From Nocardia abscessus NBRC 100374 (GTDB lineage: Bacteria > Actinomycetota > Actinomycetes > Mycobacteriales > Mycobacteriaceae): a stretch of 64,000 bases of DNA. Under the pieces are notes generated by a model, which made no database searches, was not told where the DNA came from, and saw only the letters and a list, made by a program, of their open reading frames with translations. Within the stretch, counting starts at the first letter, position 1. Every line of letters begins with the position of its first letter. The stretch spans positions 1 to 64,000 of the forward strand of contig NZ_BAFP01000006.1 in the NCBI RefSeq assembly GCF_000308455.1, in the 5' to 3' direction. Shown here piece by piece: positions 8,497 to 16,832 of this stretch. The translations under genes and the position numbers were made by a program.

Positions 8497-8798
8497 CGGC
8501 TCGCTCCAGCCCCTGCTCGTGCCGCCGTGGTGAATTCGAAAACTACACCGGTCCAACCGCATCCGCCGCCGAATCGCTCAGGGGTGAACCTACGAAGTTG
8601 CGGTGCAACTGCATCGTTACGGCCTGGTTGCTTCCACCTGTCCCGGAGACGCTGAGACAGCACACCGGTGCCGGACCGCAGGCGATTTCCTCATCGCGTC
8701 TCGGATACGCACCCGGCCGCGCGGAGGTCGATTCTGGTTCGGACCTCGCGGCCGGTCCGGGCACCGGTGTGCCCGAACCGCCTGCCACGGAGGCCGAT
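8497..8798. other. Divergent intergenic region with inverted repeat
   Basis: About 300 bases between the regulator operon (minus) and the small-gene operon (plus). It contains a perfect inverted repeat, AGTTGC at 8596-8601, spacer GGT, GCAACT at 8605-8610, located about 100 bases upstream of the regulator start. This is a candidate operator for the XRE-like protein, inferred from position and symmetry only. No convincing gene is seen. Confidence 0.45.
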
Positions 8799-8978
8799 AT
8801 GCGTATATCGCGAGACACCCGGGACCTGTGGGCCGTGCGCTACCGCGACTGCGGCACCGAACCCACAGACCTCGATCTCGACCGCGCCCGATTCATCCTC
8901 GCCGACCACGCCGCCCACGGCGGCGGCTGCCTGCCCTACCTCGCGGCGATGGCCTACTCGCTCGGATCGAAGGGGTAG
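8799..8978 (+). CDS. Small protein of unknown function (59 aa)
   Basis: A 59-residue acidic small protein, not recognised. The ATG at 8799 has a strong ribosome site, GGAGG at 8789-8793, with a 5-base spacer, which favours a real gene over the longer open frame extending upstream. The product is soluble, with an Asp/Glu-rich middle (TEPTDLDLDRARFILADHAA). It is the first of four closely spaced plus-strand genes (8 bases to the next), opposite the regulator operon. Confidence 0.6.
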   Translation: MRISRDTRDLWAVRYRDCGTEPTDLDLDRARFILADHAAHGGGCLPYLAAMAYSLGSKG

Positions 8979-8986
8979 GCGCAGAC

Positions 8987-9433
8987 ATGGACGCAGCCAA
9001 CAGATCCCAGCAACACGGCTTGCCGGACTGGCACGAGGTCAGCGCGGCAATCCGCTACCTCGCTGGCGACAAACCCGGCGACCACCTGATCACCCGATGG
9101 GTACGAGCGCTCGCGCACCTGCACCGCATCGCCCGCATCACCCCCGACCGCGTCACCGACATCGACCGGCGCCGCACCGCTGTCGTGACGTTGATCAACG
9201 AGTGGGTGACCATCCACCTGGCGCCGGCCACCCGCGCCGAGGACGTCGGACCCGCCGCTGACGCGCTCGCCGCCGCGTACATCGACGCCGAGGTGCTGCT
9301 GCTCGCGCAGAACGAGGTCGCCGAGGAGACCTTGCATGCGGCGTGGTCGCAGGTGGGTTACCTCGCCACGCAGTGGGCCGACCTGGTCGCCGCAGTGGTG
9401 GATGGACAGCCATGCCCGCCGGGCCGGTGCTGA
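8987..9433 (+). CDS. DUF4254-like helical protein
   Basis: A 148-residue mostly helical protein. The segment ITPDRVTDIDRRRTAVVTLI followed by NEWV resembles the core of the actinobacterial DUF4254 family, where a similar D-x-D-R-x-R helix precedes a W-V pair; the assignment is by eye. The ATG at 8987 follows the previous stop by 8 bases, with AAGGGG a little far upstream. Its end overlaps the next gene by 22 bases. Function unknown. The context of several tiny genes of unknown function suggests an accessory element, not a core pathway. Confidence 0.65.
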   Translation: MDAANRSQQHGLPDWHEVSAAIRYLAGDKPGDHLITRWVRALAHLHRIARITPDRVTDIDRRRTAVVTLINEWVTIHLAPATRAEDVGPAADALAAAYIDAEVLLLAQNEVAEETLHAAWSQVGYLATQWADLVAAVVDGQPCPPGRC

Positions 9434-9753
9434 CCCTCGCCGCGATGGCCGTTGCGGTCATCGCCTGCGTGTTCGTCGCGGCCTGGCTGCTGACGGGTGT
9501 ACCGGCGACCGGGCCGCGGTTCACCGAGATCGACGACCGACTCAGCCACGAGCCCCCGCCCCTGCCGCTGACCGTCGAGCAGGCGCGCCAGCAGTGGGCG
9601 CGGCATCTGGGCTGCCGCCTCACCCACTGCGCCCGCAAGCAGGAGATCCAGCGGGTACTGCGTGCGGCCGGAGTCGCCCCACCCCTCGACGCCACAGCAA
9701 CGGCACCGACCCGGCGAGGCGGTCGGCACGCCCACCCAAGGAGGAAGACATGA
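9412..9753 (+). CDS. Small single-span membrane protein
   Basis: A 113-residue protein with one N-terminal membrane helix (VLTLAAMAVAVIACVFVAAW, residues about 6-25) and a polar, Pro- and Arg-rich tail containing CRLTHCARKQEI. It overlaps the preceding gene by 22 bases, and its stop overlaps the next start (ATGA at 9750-9753), so it sits firmly in the operon. The two cysteines and the basic tail carry no recognised motif. Function unknown. Confidence 0.6.
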   Translation: MPAGPVLTLAAMAVAVIACVFVAAWLLTGVPATGPRFTEIDDRLSHEPPPLPLTVEQARQQWARHLGCRLTHCARKQEIQRVLRAAGVAPPLDATATAPTRRGGRHAHPRRKT

Positions 9754-10187
9754 AGTTACGAATCGACCGCGCTCTGCTCGCGGGGTGCATCGCCGCGGCA
9801 CTGTTCGCCGGAGTCGCCCCAACCGCCGCGCACGCCGAACCCGGATACCGGGCCACCGCTGGCGGTGCCTGCGCGTTCGCCTTCAACAAGAATCCGTACC
9901 TGCTGCACGAGGCCGTCGTCGTCGGCGGCACGGTGAAATGCGACCCCGCCCCGCTCGAGTTCCACCTCACGTTGCAGCTGTGGTACCGGTCGAGCCACAG
10001 CAATCCCACGCCGAAGGGGGAGCCCGCCGTTGTCACACAGATCCCCAACCCCCAACGGCACGTCGCCGCGATGGCATTGGACTGCGTACCCGGCGCGTGG
10101 CAGGGCCGGATCGTCATGCGAGCTACCTGGAAGACCGGGACGGATGAAGCCCGCAAGGAGACCCCGTACACCATCATCCAGTGCTAA
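9750..10187 (+). CDS. Small secreted protein of unknown function
   Basis: A 145-residue protein with a clear Sec signal peptide: basic MKLRIDR, a hydrophobic core (ALLAGCIAAALFAGVAPTA) and a probable AHA-E cleavage site near residue 29. The mature part has cysteines in GGACAFAF, VKCDP, LDCVPG and a C-terminal IIQC that could form two disulfides, and looks like a small beta-sandwich. It has an excellent ribosome site, AAGGAGG, just before ATG 9750. This is the last coupled gene of the plus-strand cluster. No known family recognised. Confidence 0.7.
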   Translation: MKLRIDRALLAGCIAAALFAGVAPTAAHAEPGYRATAGGACAFAFNKNPYLLHEAVVVGGTVKCDPAPLEFHLTLQLWYRSSHSNPTPKGEPAVVTQIPNPQRHVAAMALDCVPGAWQGRIVMRATWKTGTDEARKETPYTIIQC

Positions 10188-10197
10188 GTTCACTCCG

Positions 10198-10482
10198 ATG
10201 AAGCTGCTCGTTGTCCGTAGCGGCCCTGCTACGTGGTCGACTCGTTGGTTTGTGTTTCGCTGCCACGTGCACTCCTGGTTTCGGCGTGTCTCCCGCGAGC
10301 CCGGTTACACCGGTGAGAACCAGTGGAGTCCCCACCGCGAATACGGCGGTTGGGTCATCCGCCCGAACAGTGGGTGGCGTCGGTTCCGCTGGATAACCCC
10401 ACCGCTGCACTACACGCGCGCCATCCCCGCTACCGACATGGACGCCGTCGGCAGTTGGATGCTGGCCAAGCTGGAGCAGTAG
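10198..10482 (+). CDS. Small hypothetical protein, Trp/Arg-rich
   Basis: A 94-residue protein rich in Trp and Arg (STRWFVFRCHVHSWFRRVS, then GGWVIRPNSGWRRFRWITPP). It starts 10 bases after the secreted-protein gene and may be the last member of the operon. No family recognised. An open frame also exists on the opposite strand, but it lacks a ribosome site and operon context. Confidence 0.45.
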   Translation: MKLLVVRSGPATWSTRWFVFRCHVHSWFRRVSREPGYTGENQWSPHREYGGWVIRPNSGWRRFRWITPPLHYTRAIPATDMDAVGSWMLAKLEQ

Positions 10483-10505
10483 ACCGGTAAACCGAATACA
10501 GCGAA

Positions 10506-10545
10506 GCCCGCCCCGCCTCTGAATCAATGGGGGCGGGGCGCGTTA
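10506..10545. terminator. Bidirectional terminator between convergent small genes
   Basis: CGCCCCGCC at 10509-10517 pairs with GGCGGGGCG at 10532-10540, followed on the plus strand by CGTTATT. It separates the plus-strand small-gene cluster from minus-strand small genes. Confidence 0.6.
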
Positions 10546-10842
10546 TTCGTCGGGCAGGCCGACCGACGCAGGTCGCGGCGGCGGTGCCTGCCCGCGCGGG
10601 TCGCCCTCCAGCGGCGCCACGACCGAATCAAGCGGCGGCATCTCCGACCCGCGCCCGCAGGTGTCGACCAGCACCGTCACCGTCATCGTGCCGTCGTGGA
10701 TGCCGCCCTGCGGGCCGCGCGGCATCCACGGCCCGAGCACCACCTCGGCGAGGTCAGCGCACAACGCAGCGCGCCGCATCGCCGCCGCGTCGTCGAGCGC
10801 GTCACGCGCCATCGAATCTAGGATCGCCACCGGCTCGGGCAT
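10543..10842 (-). CDS. Small hypothetical protein
   Basis: A 99-residue protein beginning MPEPVAILDSMARDALDDAA, an Ala-rich amphipathic helix, followed by a short strand-rich part (TMTVTVLVDTCGRG) and a Pro-rich tail. GAGGA lies 7 bases before ATG 10842. Not recognised. It converges on the plus-strand small-gene cluster. Confidence 0.45.
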   Translation of the reverse strand: MPEPVAILDSMARDALDDAAAMRRAALCADLAEVVLGPWMPRGPQGGIHDGTMTVTVLVDTCGRGSEMPPLDSVVAPLEGDPRGQAPPPRPASVGLPDE

Positions 10843-10860
10843 CGAGTTGTCCTCGGTCTG

Positions 10861-11004
10861 TCAGTAGCAGCGATCCACGCCGAGCTCGATCACCGCCGCC
10901 AGTTGCACCACCTGACCGCGCGCCACCGTCCCGGCGAGCGGCTGCGGGAACTTCGCGTACTCGTATCGGGCATCGATGATCTGGAGCAGGCGGCGGACCA
11001 GCAC
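10861..11004 (-). CDS. Possible very small protein
   Basis: A 47-codon open frame (VRRLLQIIDARYEYAKFPQP then LAGTVARGQVVQLAAVIELG) with AGGGGA immediately before GTG 11004. Upstream extension to 11160 is possible but would need a TTG start. It lies 18 bases before the next minus-strand gene. Coding status is uncertain. Confidence 0.3.
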   Translation of the reverse strand: MLVRRLLQIIDARYEYAKFPQPLAGTVARGQVVQLAAVIELGVDRCY

Positions 11005-11220
11005 TCCCCTAGCTGACCTGGTCGGTCCTCCGGCGCTCTTTGGCACTGGGGCCGTCGTCGTGCGACTCAGATGACCTGCATCCAGTTCACCAGCATGACC
11101 GCAGGTTTGGCGATCTTCTGGCACTGTAAGGCTGGCTACAGCAACGCGTTTGGGAGTCAAATGCGATCACAGGCTAACGCCTACCAGCAGCAATGTACTT
11201 CTATTGAATCGGGGAATCTC

Positions 11221-11505
11221 ATGCCCGCTGGAGGCCGCCAGCCCTCGCTCGAGAGCGTCGTCGCTAACTTGTTGTCGCTGCTGGTCATTGTGGGTGTGGC
11301 CATACCCGCTGTAATTGCTGGCGGGGCCGCTGTGGTGTTTGCGGTGTTCGCCGCGGCAGCACATGCGATTGGGGAGAAGCTCGGCCTGATGGCTAAGGAT
11401 GAATTTCGTGAGCCGGTCGACTCCGTGTGGCGAGGTCTTCTGCCTTTTTTGCTGGTCGTGCTCGTTTGTTGCGGTCTTGCCACGCTAGTCGCGGTGACAC
11501 GGTGA
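11221..11505 (+). CDS. Small membrane protein
   Basis: A 94-residue protein with two hydrophobic helices: one around residues 15-42 (LLSLLVIVGVAIPAVIAGGA) and one at 73-91 (LLPFLLVVLVCCGLATLVAV). Both termini are predicted on the same side. ATG 11221 was chosen over earlier in-frame starts because GGGGAA precedes it and the upstream part has no hydrophobic or conserved character. Function unknown. Confidence 0.5.
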   Translation: MPAGGRQPSLESVVANLLSLLVIVGVAIPAVIAGGAAVVFAVFAAAAHAIGEKLGLMAKDEFREPVDSVWRGLLPFLLVVLVCCGLATLVAVTR

Positions 11506-11616
11506 ACTGATCACGCCCGTGGATAACCGGCCACCGGTGGAATGGCCTCAATCCAGGGGCGGCATGGCCGCCTCATATCCAACACTGAGCGTTTGCCAGC
11601 ATGGAAAGGCTGTTAC

Positions 11617-11660
11617 GAAAACGCCCCCGGCCAGCCAGTTCGGGCTGGTCGGGGGCGTTT
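11617..11660 (-). terminator. Rho-independent terminator for tRNA-Ser
   Basis: A long GC stem, ACGCCCCCGGCCAGCC against GGCTGGTCGGGGGCGT, lies directly 3' of the tRNA. On the minus strand it is followed by TTTTCG. It is one of the few classical terminators here with a short U run. Confidence 0.8.
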
Positions 11661-11667
11661 CCGTGGC

Positions 11668-13510
<1,843 letters not shown>

Positions 13511-13538
13511 CGGCAGATCGAGACAACCCGACCAGCGG

Positions 13539-13568
13539 CGCCCGGCACGGATCTCGTGCCGGGCGTTG
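13539..13568 (+). terminator. Terminator of the aminotransferase gene
   Basis: A perfect 11-bp stem: CGCCCGGCACG (13539-13549) and CGTGCCGGGCG (13555-13565) with a 5-base loop, followed by TTGT. It is 28 bases after the aminotransferase stop. Confidence 0.7.
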
Positions 13569-13661
13569 TCGGCTTCGTGCTGGGCCGAGGCGCCCGCGTG
13601 ATTGTGCCGGAGGGGTCCGCTCGCAGATTCGAGCTGGGCCGATCGCTGGAGCGGTAGTCGG

Positions 13662-14102
13662 CTAGCCGGTCTCCAGCAGTTCCTTGAGCCGAGCCAGGTC
13701 GGCGCGGTTCGCCCGCCGGATCGCCGCCTCCAGCAGGGGCGCGGCGAGTCTCTCGAATCCGCTCGGCTCGCCGCGATTGCGCAATGTCATGCGGGTGCCG
13801 CCCTCCGGCGTGTCGGCCCAGGTGTAGGTCGTCTCCATCGGAAACGGCCCCTGGGCGGTACGCATCACCAACCGGGAGCCGGGCACATAGTCGACGACCT
13901 CATAGGTATAGGCCAGCCTGCGGCCGAGGAAGCGAGCGACGAACGCCGCCCGCGAGCCGACGCGCAGCGGCGGCTCCGTCTCCGAAGTGACGCTGTGGAT
14001 GCGCGAGTACCAGGCGGGCGCGTGCGCCGGATCGGCCGCGTACGCCGCGACCAGCTCGCGTGAGCGGTCGATCACCACCTCGGTCAGCACGTCGACGGCC
14101 AT
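13662..14102 (-). CDS. SRPBCC (polyketide cyclase/dehydrase-like) family protein
   Basis: A 146-residue START/SRPBCC-fold protein, a helix-grip fold that binds hydrophobic ligands. The pattern starts with a strand (VDVLTEVVIDRSRELVAAYA), followed by the PAHAPAWYSRIHSV region, strands ending in RMTLRNRGEPSG, and the long C-terminal helix (ANRADLARLKELLE). No specific substrate can be assigned. It lies 9 bases downstream of the methyltransferase on the same strand and is probably co-transcribed with it. Confidence 0.8.
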   Translation of the reverse strand: MAVDVLTEVVIDRSRELVAAYAADPAHAPAWYSRIHSVTSETEPPLRVGSRAAFVARFLGRRLAYTYEVVDYVPGSRLVMRTAQGPFPMETTYTWADTPEGGTRMTLRNRGEPSGFERLAAPLLEAAIRRANRADLARLKELLETG

Positions 14103-14111
14103 CGGCCCGGG

Positions 14112-14972
14112 TCAGCGCGGTTTGTGCGCGAGGACGGCGAACATGGTCACCGAGAGATGGATGTCGCCATTGGCCGCGCCCGCCTCGAGGTCGCCGAGCA
14201 GTTGCTCGCGCTGTGCCTCGGTGATCGAACCGCGCGCGACCGCCATCGCCGAGATCCTGGTGACCAGCGAGCCCACACCGACGCTGCGGTCCTGCACCAA
14301 GGCTTGCGAGCCGATGTCGTCGACCACCAGGCCTGCCTTGGTGAGCAGACCGGGGAGGTGACGGCCCGCCAGCGGGTTGGTGGTGGCCGACACCAGGGTG
14401 TCGATCACCTCGCGGACGACTCCCCGGTCACCCGGGTGCATGATCGCGGTGCCCCAATCGCTGTCCACCACGACGACGCGGCCACCCGGACGGAGCACGC
14501 GCGCGATCTCGTTGGCCGCGCGGGCGGGGGCGGTCAGGTGCTGGAAGACGCGCTCGCACAGGACGGCGTCGAAGCTTTCCGCGCCGAACGGCACGCCATA
14601 GGCGTCGCCGGAGTGGAATCTGGCCGTGGAGCCCGCCTGCTCGGCGCGGCGTTCGGCGGAGGCGAGCAGATGCGGGTCCGGCTCGACGCCGACCGCGCTG
14701 CCGGTCGGGCCCACCGCCTCGGCGAAATTGATGACCTCGGTCCCGGTGCCGGAGCCGATGTCGACGGCATGTTCGCCGGGCCGCAGCGCGAGCGCTTCGT
14801 GCGCCCAGGTGCGCAAGCGGCGGATGCCGGGAAGCGCGGCCTGTAGGTCACGCACGTCGACGAGCTGGTCCTGGCCGGCTCGGTCGAACCGATCGGGGCG
14901 CAATGCGTATGTGTTCATGGGCCCGTGTCCATCCATGGCCGTCGTAGTCGGTGTCGCCGTCATCGGAGGCAT
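14112..14972 (-). CDS. SAM-dependent methyltransferase (class I)
   Basis: A 286-residue class I methyltransferase, UbiE/Methyltransf_11-like. SAM-binding motif I is HAVDIGSGTGTEVINF; the acidic loop after strand 2 is GVEPDPHLL; the motif IV region is FDAVLCERVFQHL; and post-motif LRPGGRVVVVDSDWGT is present. The N-terminal 20 residues are Thr/Pro-rich and may not be translated; ATGs at 14972 and 14963 are alternatives. It is divergent from the glycosylase gene and upstream of an SRPBCC protein. The substrate is unknown. Confidence 0.82.
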   Translation of the reverse strand: MPPMTATPTTTAMDGHGPMNTYALRPDRFDRAGQDQLVDVRDLQAALPGIRRLRTWAHEALALRPGEHAVDIGSGTGTEVINFAEAVGPTGSAVGVEPDPHLLASAERRAEQAGSTARFHSGDAYGVPFGAESFDAVLCERVFQHLTAPARAANEIARVLRPGGRVVVVDSDWGTAIMHPGDRGVVREVIDTLVSATTNPLAGRHLPGLLTKAGLVVDDIGSQALVQDRSVGVGSLVTRISAMAVARGSITEAQREQLLGDLEAGAANGDIHLSVTMFAVLAHKPR

Positions 14973-15079
14973 GGCCTGGAGCCTACGCGGCACGTCGTCT
15001 ACCCGCGCGTAGGGGATGTGAGGTGGGTCACTAATGTGGAGGAACCCAGTACGGCCTGAATACCCGGAGAGGCTCGACA

Positions 15080-15655
15080 GTGACTCGCACGCTACGCCTG
15101 GCGCAAGACGCCGAGGCCGACAAGCTACTGACCGAGGACCATTTCGCCACACTGCTCGGCATGCTCCTGGACCAGCAATACCCGATGGAGCACGCCTTCC
15201 GCGGCCCGAAGAAGATCGCCGACCGGATGGGCGGCTTCGACATCCAGCGCATCGCGGAGGCCGATCCGCAGGAGTTCGAGGAGCTCGCCGCGACACCGCC
15301 CGCGATCCACCGCTACGGCCGGTCCATGGCCCGGCGTGCCCAGGAACTGGCTCGCTACGTCATCGAGCACTACGACGGCAAGGCCGAGAACATCTGGACG
15401 GCGGGCGACCCGGACGGCAAGGAAGTGCTGCGCCGCCTGAAGGAACTTCCCGGCTACGGCGAGCAGAAGGCGAAGATCTTCTTGGCCCTGCTGGGCAAGC
15501 AGCGCGACGTGCGGCCGGAGGGCTGGCGCGCTGCGGCGGGCGCGTACGGCGACGAGGGCTCGCGCCGGTCGGTTGCCGACGTGACGGACGCCGAATCCCT
15601 CGCGCAGGTAAGGGAATTCAAGAAGCAGGCGAAAGCAGCAGCCAAAGCGAAGTAG
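15080..15655 (+). CDS. HhH-GPD-type base-excision DNA repair protein
   Basis: A 191-residue protein of the helix-hairpin-helix DNA glycosylase superfamily, shorter than most characterised members. The HhH motif is LKELPGYGEQKAKIFLALLG, preceded by FATLLGMLLDQQYPMEHAF, which resembles the first helices of the glycosylase core. After the HhH the usual catalytic Asp region appears as RSVADVTDAESL. The start is a GTG at 15080. It probably removes damaged bases; the exact lesion is unknown. The Lys/Ala-rich C-terminal tail (KKQAKAAAKAK) may assist DNA binding. Confidence 0.85.
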   Translation: MTRTLRLAQDAEADKLLTEDHFATLLGMLLDQQYPMEHAFRGPKKIADRMGGFDIQRIAEADPQEFEELAATPPAIHRYGRSMARRAQELARYVIEHYDGKAENIWTAGDPDGKEVLRRLKELPGYGEQKAKIFLALLGKQRDVRPEGWRAAAGAYGDEGSRRSVADVTDAESLAQVREFKKQAKAAAKAK

Positions 15656-15777
15656 GTCGGCCGTAATTCGCGGGTTGCCTATTTGAAATCGTCTTGCGTT
15701 TTTTCCTCGTTCTCGCGGAGTCGGTACCGGATGCTTTTGCCTGGAACGGCTCCACCTGAGATGAGGGATTGCAGGAC

Positions 15778-16488
15778 ATGAGGATGAGGAAGCTCGCCGT
15801 GGTGGCGGCGCTGGTGACCATCGCGACCGCAGTGGCCGCGGGTACGTCCGGCGCCGCGCCGGCGGAGGAAAGCGCCGAAAGCGCAATCAATTTCACCGCG
15901 TATTCGACAGATAGTCAGTCGATCGTCGAAACCGACGCGGGTTCGCTGGTCGTCGAGGACGAGGTATTCAAGGTCAAGGCGTCCAACGGTACCGTGCTCG
16001 CGGCCCAGCCGCTGCGGTTTCAGCTGGAGGATTTCGAATTCCCCATCGCCGCACAGATTTCCGGCCGCAGCGCCACGCTGACGCCGCTGTTCGACCGGGA
16101 GCACGCGGTCTACAAGCCGGTCGCCCTGCCGTACGAGGACAAGGCGCCGTGGAAGACCGAGTACGACCGTGAGGTCGCCGCCTGGACCCGCCTGACCAGC
16201 ACCATTGCTGCCGGTGCGACGGTCGGCACGCTCGTCGGCGGCCTGGCGGGCGGCGCCGTCGGTTGCGTGCTCGGCGGCATCGCGGGCGCCACCGTGGCCT
16301 CCGCCGCGATCGTCGGCCTGTTCGGCGCGTTCATCCCGGCCGCGGCCATCGGCTGCCTCGGCGGCATCGTCGCGGTCGGCGCGCTCGGCACCCTCGCGGG
16401 CCAGCTGCTGGTGACCGCTCCGGTGGCGGTCGCCGCCGCGATCCAGTACTTCACGACGATCAACCAGCCGTTCAACGCACCGAAGTAA
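15778..16488 (+). CDS. Secreted/membrane protein with glycine-zipper C-terminal half
   Basis: A 236-residue protein with a signal peptide (MRKLAVVAALVTIATAVAAG then TSGAAPAEE). The mature N-terminal part, about 90 residues, is beta-rich and acidic. The C-terminal half is strongly hydrophobic with repeated small-residue spacing (VGTLVGGLAGGAVGCVLGGI, IGCLGGIVAVGALGTLAGQL), a glycine-zipper pattern found in proteins that associate with or insert into membranes. Similar proteins are common in Nocardia and Rhodococcus (possibly the DUF8020 group, a recollection not checked). ATG 15784 is equally possible, as AGGA sits 7 bases before it. A strong terminator follows. Confidence 0.72.
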   Translation: MRMRKLAVVAALVTIATAVAAGTSGAAPAEESAESAINFTAYSTDSQSIVETDAGSLVVEDEVFKVKASNGTVLAAQPLRFQLEDFEFPIAAQISGRSATLTPLFDREHAVYKPVALPYEDKAPWKTEYDREVAAWTRLTSTIAAGATVGTLVGGLAGGAVGCVLGGIAGATVASAAIVGLFGAFIPAAAIGCLGGIVAVGALGTLAGQLLVTAPVAVAAAIQYFTTINQPFNAPK

Positions 16489-16500
16489 TCCTTCCGCGTG

Positions 16501-16545
16501 AAAAGACCCCGCCCCGCAAGCCCCTTCGGGGGAGCGGGGTCTTTT
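16501..16545 (+). terminator. Rho-independent terminator
   Basis: AAAAGACCCCGC pairs with GCGGGGTCTTTT; a second inner hairpin (GCCCCTTCGGGGG) fills the loop. It ends in TTTTG on the plus strand and A-rich on the other side, so it may work in both directions. It follows the glycine-zipper protein. Confidence 0.85.
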
Positions 16546-16604
16546 GCGCGTGCTCACCACCTGGGGAAACAATGTGCGGGTGCACACAACGGCGCGTCGG
16601 GGGT

Positions 16605-16640
16605 TGGTGCGTCGCGGAAATCGGTGTTAATTTTGATGAC
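16605..16640 (+). promoter_or_regulatory. Predicted promoter of a leaderless mini-ORF
   Basis: A TAATTT box at 16628-16633 with TTGGTG about 18 bases upstream. The A of the mini-ORF ATG (16641) is 8 bases after the -10 box, the distance expected for a leaderless transcript. Inferred from spacing only. Confidence 0.45.
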
Positions 16641-16748
16641 ATGTCTGCCGGCCGACCGAACCTCCTGCGCGTCACTTACGTGACCGCCGCGCTGGGTCTG
16701 CGGCTGCCATTGACGCGCGAACTGTGTCGCCTCTCTTGCTGCAGCTGA
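16641..16748 (+). CDS. Putative regulatory leader peptide ending in Cys residues
   Basis: A 35-residue mini-ORF (starts MSAGRPNLLRVTYVTAALGL, ends LPLTRELCRLSCCS). It resembles the short actinobacterial leader peptides that carry a basic LTR segment followed by a Cys-rich end, some of which control sulfur genes by ribosome stalling when cysteine is scarce. It has no ribosome site, but a -10 box is placed for leaderless translation. The next gene, a ROK regulator, begins 84 bases downstream, and a hairpin (GTCCCGT at 16794-16800, ACGGGAC at 16807-16813) sits just before that gene's ribosome site. The link to cysteine is inference. Confidence 0.5.
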   Translation: MSAGRPNLLRVTYVTAALGLRLPLTRELCRLSCCS

Positions 16749-16832
16749 GCTCGTTTTCCTGCTCATTTGCTGCCTCGCCGCCCATGTAGGCACGTCCCGT
16801 TGGATTACGGGACTTCAGCAAGGATCTGCACA

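Noticed and set aside
10174..10527. Minus-strand 117-codon frame opposite the small Trp/Arg-rich gene
   Set aside because: No ribosome site, and it crosses the terminator; the plus-strand gene fits the operon spacing better, though confidence is low.
5994..11667. Integrative element with attachment sites at tRNA-Ser
   Set aside because: No integrase, relaxase or second copy of the tRNA 3' end was found, so only a weak accessory-region call is made.
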